A DNA stretch of 7,125 nucleotides, taken from the NCBI GenBank assembly GCA_905209745.1, contig CAJLUG010000049.1, forward strand, positions 1 through 7,125, written 5' to 3'. The notes beneath the pieces were generated by a model that worked only from the letters and a program-made list of their open reading frames with translations, did not search any database and was not told the origin of the DNA. Made by a program: the position numbers and the translations under genes. Each line of letters begins with the position of its first letter. Positions within the stretch are counted from its first letter, which is position 1. This DNA is from an uncultured Mycoplasma sp. (GTDB lineage Bacteria; Bacillota_I; Bacilli_A; RF39; UBA660). Shown piece by piece: positions 1-5,303 of this stretch.

Positions 1-893
1 ATAAGAAAGAAAGGTTACCTCTTTTTACTTCTTGTTGTCCAGCATGGGTAAACTATTGTGAGATTTTTCATCCAGAACTTTTAGAAAATCTTTCTACTTG
101 TAAGAGTCCTATTGCGATGCAAAGTAGTATTATAAAAACTTATTTTGCAGATAAGGAAGGGATTGATCCTAAAAATATGATTCATGTTGTCGTTGCACCT
201 TGTACTGCGAAAAAGTATGAATGTCGAAGAAAAGAATTAAATACTACTTCTATTTATCCTGATACTGACTATGTCATTACAACAAGAGAGCTTGCGATGT
301 GGATGGAAGAAGAACATATCGATTTTTCTAATCTCTCCTCTACTAAATTTGACTCTCCTTTAGGAAAAGGTAGTAGTGCTGGGGAGATGTTTGGTAATAC
401 TGGTGGTGTATGTGAAGCAGCTCTTAGAACAGCATATCATTATATGACAGGAAAAGATTTAGATAAGTTAGAGTTTCAAGAGATTCGTGGTATGGATGGT
501 ATTAAAGAAGCTAGTGTCGATTTTGATGGTACTTTGATTCAGGTTGCGGTTGTGAATGGGATGAAGTATTTTGAAGAGTTGTTAGAAAAAATAAAGAATG
601 GTAGTAATTATCATTTTGTTGAAGTGATGAATTGTATTGGTGGTTGTATTGCTGGTGGTGGTCAACCTAAGATGACCATGTTAGAAAGACGAGAGAAAAA
701 GTTAAAGAGAATGAATGTTATTTATCAAGATGATTCTAAAGCAATAAGAAGAGTTAGTTATCAAAACCCTGATATTGTTCAGCTATATTCTCTCTTTTTA
801 AAAAGTCCTGGTAGTAGTAAAGCAGAACATTTACTACATACTCATTATACCAACCGTTCTTCTTTATTAGAAGGAGGCGATATTTGTGAATAA
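1..893 (+). CDS. hydA: [FeFe]-hydrogenase catalytic subunit, C-terminal part (5'-truncated by window edge)
   Basis: This is the H-cluster domain of an iron-only hydrogenase, which interconverts 2H+ + 2e- and H2 in the cytoplasm. The reading frame is open to the left edge (first full codon at 3), so the start and any N-terminal Fe-S domains lie outside; 296 residues are visible. The ATG at 117 is internal, because the first H-cluster motif lies upstream of it. Numbering from codon 3: L1 TSCCPAW at 9-15, L2 APCTAKKYE at 65-73, L3 EVMNCIGGCIAGGGQP at 207-222, supplying the H-cluster cysteines C12, C67, C211 and C215 and the proton-relay cysteine C11. A TGGVCEAALRT segment lies between L2 and L3. 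The tail after L3 (NPDIVQLYSLFL then LLHTHY) matches the hydrogenase small-subunit domain fused at the C terminus. L2 begins with Ala where the classical motif has Met. The gene overlaps the next by 8 bases, so the two are co-transcribed and probably work together. Confidence 0.95.
   Translation, partial: KKERLPLFTSCCPAWVNYCEIFHPELLENLSTCKSPIAMQSSIIKTYFADKEGIDPKNMIHVVVAPCTAKKYECRRKELNTTSIYPDTDYVITTRELAMWMEEEHIDFSNLSSTKFDSPLGKGSSAGEMFGNTGGVCEAALRTAYHYMTGKDLDKLEFQEIRGMDGIKEASVDFDGTLIQVAVVNGMKYFEELLEKIKNGSNYHFVEVMNCIGGCIAGGGQPKMTMLERREKKLKRMNVIYQDDSKAIRRVSYQNPDIVQLYSLFLKSPGSSKAEHLLHTHYTNRSSLLEGGDICE
871..877 (+). promoter_or_regulatory. Ribosome binding site for the GltD-like gene
   Basis: AAGGAGG lies inside the end of the hydrogenase gene, 8 bases ahead of the GTG at 886. 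It decides the GTG start, since no ATG is suitably placed, and indicates translation independent of, or coupled to, the upstream gene. Confidence 0.85.
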
Positions 894-2151
894 TTCTTTC
901 AAACGTATTATAGAAAAAGCAAATTTTTGTGCTAGTTGTGTGACTAAGCCTTGTCAGGTTGGATGTCCATTAAATAATGATATTACTGCCTTTATTCAAG
1001 CTATTAAAAAGCAAGAGTATCATCAAGCTTTTGAAATTTTAACGGATACTACCCTACTTCCAGCTATTTGTGGTAGAGTTTGTCCTCATGAAAAGCAATG
1101 TCAAGGGGCTTGTGTAAAACGTATCTTTTATGATTCTGTTAGTATTGGAGAGTTAGAAGCTTTTATCGGGGATATGGCTTTAAAAGAGAATTGGAAAATA
1201 CCTAAATATACTAATCATAAGAAAGTAGAAAAAGTAGCGATTGTTGGTGGTGGTCCTGCGGGACTTACTTGTGCTGGCTTTCTAGCAAGACATGGTATTT
1301 CGGTTACTATTTTTGAAAAGCATGAGTACTTAGGAGGAATATTAAGACATGGTATTCCAGAATTTCGATTGGATAAACAGTTATTAGACCAAGCAATTCA
1401 GGCTATTCTTGATTTAGGAGTTCATGTAAAACTCGGAAAAGAATTAGGAGAAGATTATACTCTTCTTGATTTAGAGAAAGAATATGACGCTATTTTCTTG
1501 GGAATTGGTGCCAATATTTCTACACAAATGGGTATTCCTGGAGAAGAATTAGATGGTGTTTATGGTGGTAATGAACTATTAGAAAATAACCTACATCCTG
1601 ATTATCATGGTAAAACTGTTGTGGTTGATGGTGGTGGAAATGTGGCGATGGATGTGAGTCGTACTATAAAACGTCTTGGTGCTAGTAGAGTTATTGTTAT
1701 TTATAGAAGAAGTAAAGATGAAATGCCTGCAGAAGAAAAAGAAATTAAAGAAGCGATGGATGAAGGGATTGAATTCTTGTTTCAGACCAATATTGTTAAA
1801 GTTTTGGGAGCTAGTCATGTAGAAAAAATTGAGTGTACAAAAAATGAATTAGTAAAAAAAGCGGATGATGAGAGATTAAGTCCTGTTGAAATTCCTAATA
1901 GTAAGTTTTTGATGGATGTATCTTATGTCGTTATGGCGGTTGGTTCTAAAGCAGAAGATCGTGTTGTTGCAGGGTTGGGATTAGATCTTAGTCCAAGAGG
2001 AAAAATTTTAATTTCTAGAGAGGGAAAAACCTCAAATCCTAAAGTGTTTGCTGGTGGAGATGTTGCGGGTGTCAAAGGTACTGTCGCTTGGGCTAGTCGA
2101 TCTGGTCGTAATGCCAGTTATGCTATTTTAGAATATTTAGAGCAAAAATAA
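886..2151 (+). CDS. GltD/NfnB-like NAD(P)H oxidoreductase (FAD, Fe-S), hydrogenase-linked
   Basis: This is a 421-residue flavoprotein of the glutamate synthase small subunit/NfnB/dihydropyrimidine dehydrogenase N-terminal family, which moves electrons between NAD(P)H, FAD and 4Fe-4S clusters. The N-terminal domain has two cysteine groups: C15, C18, C23, C27 and C62, C66, C72, C76 (GRVCP context). The FAD-binding Rossmann motif is GGGPAGL at 121-127 with acidic E144 after it. The NAD(P)-binding motif is GGGNVAMD at 249-256, followed by YRRSKDEMPA (R274, R275), the arrangement seen in GltD-type NAD(P)H sites. The C-terminal FAD contact AGGDV is at 389-393. Start is GTG with a perfect ribosome binding site. 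No large glutamate synthase subunit is in view; the partner here is the overlapping hydrogenase, so electron exchange between H2/H+ and NAD(P)(H) is the likely job. That role is inference; the family assignment is secure, and the symbol gltD would imply glutamate synthesis that is not shown. Confidence 0.9.
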   Translation: MNNSFKRIIEKANFCASCVTKPCQVGCPLNNDITAFIQAIKKQEYHQAFEILTDTTLLPAICGRVCPHEKQCQGACVKRIFYDSVSIGELEAFIGDMALKENWKIPKYTNHKKVEKVAIVGGGPAGLTCAGFLARHGISVTIFEKHEYLGGILRHGIPEFRLDKQLLDQAIQAILDLGVHVKLGKELGEDYTLLDLEKEYDAIFLGIGANISTQMGIPGEELDGVYGGNELLENNLHPDYHGKTVVVDGGGNVAMDVSRTIKRLGASRVIVIYRRSKDEMPAEEKEIKEAMDEGIEFLFQTNIVKVLGASHVEKIECTKNELVKKADDERLSPVEIPNSKFLMDVSYVVMAVGSKAEDRVVAGLGLDLSPRGKILISREGKTSNPKVFAGGDVAGVKGTVAWASRSGRNASYAILEYLEQK

Positions 2152-2153
2152 AG

Positions 2154-2179
2154 AAAACTCATTTTTTGAGTTTTTTTTT
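2154..2179 (+). terminator. Intrinsic terminator of the hydrogenase operon
   Basis: AAAACTCA (2154-2161) pairs with TGAGTTTT (2167-2174) around a TTTTT loop and runs into more T residues to 2179. It begins two bases after the TAA stop of the GltD-like gene and closes that transcript. Confidence 0.85.
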
Positions 2180-2189
2180 GCAAAAGCAC

Positions 2190-2220
2190 TTGACCGTGAG
2201 TTACTCCCTGGTTGTATATT
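2190..2220 (+). promoter_or_regulatory. MerR-family-type promoter/operator
   Basis: The -35 box TTGACC (2190-2195) and -10 box TATATT (2215-2220) are separated by 19 bases instead of the usual 17. The spacer holds a partial dyad: GAGT-T-ACTC at 2198-2206 and outer ACC (2193-2195)/GGT (2210-2212). A long spacer occupied by an operator is typical of promoters activated by DNA twisting by MerR-family regulators such as SoxR or CueR. The dyad is imperfect and the inner and outer arms differ in centre by half a base. No MerR gene is present in the window. Confidence 0.55.
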
Positions 2221-2245
2221 CAAAGTGTAAACTGTTTATGTTATG

Positions 2246-2252
2246 AAAGGAG
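2246..2252 (+). promoter_or_regulatory. Ribosome binding site for the aldo/keto reductase
   Basis: AAAGGAG lies 9 bases ahead of the ATG at 2262 and confirms that start. Confidence 0.8.
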
Positions 2253-2261
2253 AGATTAATT

Positions 2262-3152
2262 ATGGAATATGTAACATTAAACAATGGTGTTAAGATGCCT
2301 ATTTTAGGGTTTGGTGTTTATCAGATACCTAAAGAAGAGACAAAGCAATGTGTATTAGATGCCATCAAAGTTGGTTTTAGAGCTATTGATACGGCACAAA
2401 GTTATTTTAATGAAAGTGAAGTTGGAGATGCCATTATAGAATGTGGACTTCCAAGAGAAGAACTTTTTATTACTACTAAGATTTGGATTGATAATTATGG
2501 TTACGAGAAATGTCGTGAATCTGTTACGGAGTCTTTGAAAAAGTTAAAAACAGATTATATTGACTTAGTATTACTACATCAACCATTTGGAGATTATTAT
2601 GGAGCTTATCGTGCTTTAGAAGATTTATATCATGAAGGTAAGATTAAAGCGATTGGAGTTAGTAACTTCTACCCTGATAGACTTGTTGATATGTGTTTAT
2701 TTGGTAGAGAGGTTATTCCTGCTGTTAACCAAGTAGAGACAAATCCAATGAATGCACAATTTAAAGCACAAGAAGTTATGAAAAAATATGGTGTAGCAAT
2801 CGAAGCTTGGGCACCATTTGGTGAAGGTAAAAATGGAATGTTTACGAATGAGACTTTAGTAAATATTGGTAAGAAATATGGTAAAAGTGCTGCACAAATT
2901 ATTCTTAGATGGTTGATTCAACGTGGTGTTATTATTGCATGTAAGTCTACTCATATTGAGAGAATGAAAGAAAACTTTGATGTTTTTGATTTCGAATTAA
3001 GTGATACGGATATGGAAAATATCAATGCGTTAGATTCTAAAGATAGTTTATTCTTTAATCATCAAGATCCAGCTATGGTGGAATGGTTTGATACTATGGT
3101 AAAACAAAGAAGAGAAAATGATGATTTTAGACAAGAAAAGAAAAATTGGTAA
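2262..3152 (+). CDS. Aldo/keto reductase (AKR family)
   Basis: A 296-residue NADPH-dependent carbonyl reductase of the AKR superfamily, a cytoplasmic TIM-barrel enzyme; it is close to the 2,5-diketo-D-gluconate/methylglyoxal reductase type by general pattern. The catalytic tetrad is visible: D43 and Y48 in FRAIDTAQSYFNE, K73 in TTKIW, H106 in LLHQP. Other family marks are IGVSNF at 131-136, NQVE at 156-159 and a cofactor-site segment ACKSTHIERMKEN (K228, S229, R234, N238), where the first positions differ from the common IPKS form. Length is usual for the family. The tail after about 260 is charged and slightly longer than in short members. It is the first gene of an operon with the flavodoxin gene (12-base gap) behind a MerR-like promoter, suggesting induction by a reactive carbonyl, electrophile or redox signal. 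The physiological substrate cannot be read from the sequence. Confidence 0.93.
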   Translation: MEYVTLNNGVKMPILGFGVYQIPKEETKQCVLDAIKVGFRAIDTAQSYFNESEVGDAIIECGLPREELFITTKIWIDNYGYEKCRESVTESLKKLKTDYIDLVLLHQPFGDYYGAYRALEDLYHEGKIKAIGVSNFYPDRLVDMCLFGREVIPAVNQVETNPMNAQFKAQEVMKKYGVAIEAWAPFGEGKNGMFTNETLVNIGKKYGKSAAQIILRWLIQRGVIIACKSTHIERMKENFDVFDFELSDTDMENINALDSKDSLFFNHQDPAMVEWFDTMVKQRRENDDFRQEKKNW

Positions 3153-3157
3153 AGGAG
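3151..3157 (+). promoter_or_regulatory. Ribosome binding site for the flavodoxin gene
   Basis: AAAGGAG overlaps the TAA of the aldo/keto reductase and sits 7 bases ahead of the ATG at 3165, which points to translational coupling within the operon. Confidence 0.8.
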
Positions 3158-3164
3158 ATTTTTA

Positions 3165-3812
3165 ATGAATAAGAAAATACTTTGGGTTATTCTTGTAATT
3201 ATTATTGCGGTAGTAATGATTTTATTAGGATATTATTTTTTAAGAGAGGATAATAACTCTTCTACTCCTACTACAAATAACAGTACTACGAATGAAGAAA
3301 ATAATTCTAATGATAATGCGATGGGTAATGGAGATGTTTTGGTAGCTTACTTCTCTGCTTCTGGTAATACAGAGGGAGTTGCGAATATCATTGCGGAAGA
3401 GTTAGATGGGGATTTGTTTGAGATTGAACCTTTAGATCCTTATACTGCAGATGATTTAGACTGGACGGATGATAATTCTAGAGTTACTTTAGAACATGAA
3501 GATGAGTCTTTACGAGATGTAGAACTTGTTACTACTACTCCTTCTAATTGGGATAATTATGATACGGTATTTATTGGTTATCCTATTTGGTGGGGTATTG
3601 CTGCTTGGCCTGTTAGTAGTTTTGTTAGTGAAAATAATTTTGATGGAAAAACTGTCATTCCATTCTGTACTTCTGCCTCTTCTTCTCTTGGAGAAAGTGG
3701 AGAGTTACTTGAAGATGCGGCCGGTAGTGGTACTTGGCAAGAAGGTTATCGTTTTAGTTCTAGTCCAAGCGAAGATGATATTTCTGGTTGGCTTGATAGT
3801 CTAAATATTTAG
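3165..3812 (+). CDS. Membrane-anchored flavodoxin-domain protein
   Basis: A 215-residue protein in three parts. Residues 1-4 (MNKK) and a hydrophobic stretch at about 5-25 form an uncleaved-looking signal anchor. Residues 29-56 are a Ser/Thr/Asn/Glu-rich low-complexity linker. Residues 57-215 are a flavodoxin domain of the Flavodoxin_4-like type: strand VLVAYF then the FMN phosphate loop SASGNTE (64-70), YPIWWG (139-144) and PFCTSAS (166-172) around the isoalloxazine ring. There is no lipobox cysteine, so it is anchored by the helix, not by lipid. The positive N-terminus predicts an outward-facing domain; if so, FMN must be loaded or exported with it, which is unusual. It is co-transcribed with the aldo/keto reductase and may act as a quinone or electron-transfer reductase. 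Domain assignment is firm, topology and role are inference. Confidence 0.9.
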   Translation: MNKKILWVILVIIIAVVMILLGYYFLREDNNSSTPTTNNSTTNEENNSNDNAMGNGDVLVAYFSASGNTEGVANIIAEELDGDLFEIEPLDPYTADDLDWTDDNSRVTLEHEDESLRDVELVTTTPSNWDNYDTVFIGYPIWWGIAAWPVSSFVSENNFDGKTVIPFCTSASSSLGESGELLEDAAGSGTWQEGYRFSSSPSEDDISGWLDSLNI

Positions 3813-3895
3813 ATGAAAGAAGATTTTTCTGTTAAAATTCATATACCATAAAATATGTTATTTTGTTTTGGTAGTGATATGGATGATAGTCTATG

Positions 3896-3919
3896 AATTG
3901 AATCTTTCAATTAATTTTT
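3896..3919 (+). terminator. Weak hairpin terminator after the flavodoxin gene
   Basis: AATTGAA (3896-3902) and TTCAATT (3906-3912) form a perfect 7-bp stem with a TCT loop, followed after AA by a run of five T. The stem is AT-rich, so it is probably a weak first terminator for the + strand operon, backed up by the stronger hairpin downstream. Confidence 0.45.
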
Positions 3920-3939
3920 GACTAGTATTTTTGTAAATA

Positions 3940-3968
3940 AAAAGCTCTTAGTTTTGCTAAGGGCTTTT
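3940..3968. terminator. Bidirectional terminator between flavodoxin and metK
   Basis: AAAAGCTCTTAG (3940-3951) pairs with CTAAGGGCTTTT (3957-3968) around a five-base loop; the 12-bp stem has a single G-U type pair. Read on the - strand the stem ends in TTTTTATTT, a good tail for metK; on the + strand the T residues are in the stem and the tail is AGTTTGT. The two genes converge here. The metK stop codon (3967-3969) shares two bases with the stem. Confidence 0.8.
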
Positions 3969-4989
3969 AGTTTGTAAAATGACCGAATCTTGCTTTTTCT
4001 TCATAGCAGGTGTGATATAAATCTAGGTCTTTGATAATATTTTTTGGGGTGCATTCTTGGTATAGAGTGCTATCTACTTCAATATTTCCTTTGTTACTAT
4101 CAATATAGATGGCTAGAGGTTCTTCTACTCCTATGGCATAACTTAGTTGAACTAAGCACCAAGTAAGATGGTATTTTTTTAGATAGTCTTTGGCAATTTC
4201 TCTTGCTTTATAGGCAGCACTTCTATCTACTTTACTTGGATCTTTTCCGGAAAAGGCTCCCCCACCTACTCTAGCAAAAGAATGGTAGCTATCTACTACA
4301 ATTTTTCTTCCTGTTAGGCCAGCATCCCCTTCGAAGCCACCAATTTCAAATCTACCTGTTGGATTGATTAGGAAGTTTTCTACTTCTATATTGTATTCTT
4401 TACATATACTTAGACATTTTTCTTTGATTAACTGGTCAGTTTTTTCTCGATGTTGTTCTTCGTTTTGATAGGAGATGGTAAAATATTTAATCTTTTGTAG
4501 TTTCATGTTGTCATCATAATATCCTGTAATCTGAGCTTTACCATCTGGATAAAGACTTGGATTTCTTTTTTGTTCTTGGTCATACCAACGACTTAGTTTT
4601 TGTAATATTACCATAGCTGTTGGTAAAAGTTCTTCGGTGTCATTGCAAGCATAACCAAACATCATTCCTTGATCTCCTGCTCCTCCTATTTCATTATTGG
4701 TACCTAACGCAATATCTCTACTTTGGGTACCTAAATTATTTATGATTTCAAACTCTTCTTGATAGCCAATATCTTTTAGAACTCTGTTTACTATTTTAGG
4801 AATATCGATTATTGCGGTTGTGGTTACTTCTCCGGTGATAAATATTTTCCCTTTTCCTCCCATCACTTCAATTGCACATCTAGCATTCTCATCTTGTTTT
4901 AAATAGGCATCTAATAATGCATCACTAATTTGATCACAGACTTTGTCTGGGTGTCCTCGAAAGACAATTTCATTTGAATATAATTTCAT
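3967..4989 (-). CDS. metK: S-adenosylmethionine synthetase (methionine adenosyltransferase)
   Basis: MetK makes S-adenosylmethionine from methionine and ATP in the cytoplasm as a multimer. Signature motifs: GHPDK at 12-16 (H13, D15, K16, ATP/phosphate and Mg2+ sites), acidic E41 and E54 in the conserved K+/methionine positions, GAGDQGMMFGYA at 103-114, and the phosphate-binding stretch from GGGAFSGKDP at 232 through VDRSA at 248. The protein is 340 residues, against about 380-400 usual; the shortening lies mainly in the region before GAGDQG and at the C terminus, which ends just after GHF. The residue pair before GHPDK is FR instead of the common SE. The start at 4989 is chosen because AAGGAGG precedes it and homology begins there; an upstream in-frame ATG at 5061 lies within the riboswitch. 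Its leader carries a SAM-I riboswitch, so SAM represses its own synthesis. Confidence 0.95.
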   Translation of the reverse strand: MKLYSNEIVFRGHPDKVCDQISDALLDAYLKQDENARCAIEVMGGKGKIFITGEVTTTAIIDIPKIVNRVLKDIGYQEEFEIINNLGTQSRDIALGTNNEIGGAGDQGMMFGYACNDTEELLPTAMVILQKLSRWYDQEQKRNPSLYPDGKAQITGYYDDNMKLQKIKYFTISYQNEEQHREKTDQLIKEKCLSICKEYNIEVENFLINPTGRFEIGGFEGDAGLTGRKIVVDSYHSFARVGGGAFSGKDPSKVDRSAAYKAREIAKDYLKKYHLTWCLVQLSYAIGVEEPLAIYIDSNKGNIEVDSTLYQECTPKNIIKDLDLYHTCYEEKARFGHFTN

Positions 4990-4993
4990 TTTT

Positions 4994-5000
4994 CCTCCTT
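4994..5000 (-). promoter_or_regulatory. metK ribosome binding site
   Basis: AAGGAGG on the - strand sits 4 bases ahead of the ATG at 4989 and decides that start. The upstream CTCCTT (plus-strand positions 5011-5016) is complementary to it and could mask it in a 6-bp hairpin with a 10-base loop. Confidence 0.8.
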
Positions 5001-5018
5001 CTATGAAACCAAGGAGAT

Positions 5019-5044
5019 AAAAAAAACAAGTTCTAGGAACCTGT
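5019..5044 (-). terminator. Riboswitch expression-platform terminator
   Basis: On the - strand ACAGGTTC (5044-5037) pairs with GAACTTGT (5033-5026) around a CTA loop, with one G-U pair, and is followed by eight T (5026-5019). It lies between the SAM aptamer and metK, the expected place for SAM-dependent early termination. Confidence 0.9.
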
Positions 5045-5052
5045 CTTAAGCT

Positions 5053-5134
5053 CCTTATCATACAGGCTTTAGCACCTAATTTAATAGGTTGCTGTAGTAT
5101 CGTTGGGCCAGTCCCTCCACTACTCTTTATAAGG
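5053..5134 (-). promoter_or_regulatory. SAM-I (S-box) riboswitch aptamer upstream of metK
   Basis: The - strand carries the conserved S-box core. P1 is CCTTAT (5134-5129) with ATAAGG (5058-5053). P2 runs AGAGTAGTGGAGGGACTGG then CCC, with GTAGT/ACTAC closing pairs. GCAACCTA pairs with TAGGTGC as P3, followed by GCTAAAGCC and GATAAG. It binds S-adenosylmethionine and controls metK. Between GCC and GATAAG only TGTAT remains, so the P4 hairpin seen in standard SAM-I aptamers is apparently missing. AGCCTGT (5068-5062) can pair with ACAGGTT (5044-5038) in the terminator, giving an antiterminator that also traps the P1 3' strand (TAAG with CTTA). Family call is secure; the P4 loss and switch wiring are read by eye. 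Confidence 0.92.
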
Positions 5135-5146
5135 TTTCATATCTAT

Positions 5147-5155
5147 AGTATATCA
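5147..5155 (-). promoter_or_regulatory. Extended -10 promoter of the metK leader
   Basis: The - strand reads TGATATACT, an extended -10 (TG-N-TATACT), about 13 bases before the riboswitch P1 helix; transcription would begin near 5140. No good -35 box is found 17 bases upstream, consistent with reliance on the TG extension. Confidence 0.6.
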
Positions 5156-5303
5156 TATGTTTTGGTTTTGTGGTGTGATTTTTTTATTTCATTTGCTCTT
5201 CTTAGTTTGTATTCTTCTTTATCTGGCCTATAGAATATCTAGTGCAAACTCAACATTCAGTTTTGATCTTTTTTGAAAATACTTTGTTGCTTTTAATTTT
5301 TTA
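5156..5303. other. Intergenic stretch without recognised features
   Basis: Between the metK promoter and the stop codon of the 546-residue gene there is AT-rich sequence with no convincing reading frame. A five-base inverted repeat (AAACT at 5246-5250, AGTTT at 5259-5263) is too weak to call as the terminator of the - strand gene, because no T-run follows it on that strand. Confidence 0.5.

Noticed and set aside
117..893. Hydrogenase gene starting at the ATG at 117
   Set aside because: The TSCCPAW motif and conserved sequence lie upstream in the same open frame, so this Met is internal and the gene runs off the left edge.
1591..1818. 75-residue frame on the - strand inside the GltD-like gene
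   Set aside because: Phe/Asn/Ser/Thr-rich shadow of a well supported coding frame; no ribosome binding site and no recognisable domain.
3526..3804. 92-residue Leu/Val-rich frame inside the flavodoxin gene
   Set aside because: Out-of-frame reading of the flavodoxin domain; the apparent membrane protein character comes from T-rich codons shifted by one base.
4987..5061. A 24-codon N-terminal extension of metK starting at 5061
   Set aside because: The extension is encoded by the end of the SAM aptamer and the terminator, has no ribosome binding site, and is not part of MetK homology, which begins at the Met at 4989 behind a perfect AAGGAGG.
5246..5263. AAACT/AGTTT inverted repeat as terminator of the 546-residue gene
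   Set aside because: Only five pairs with an eight-base loop, and on the - strand no T-run follows the stem.
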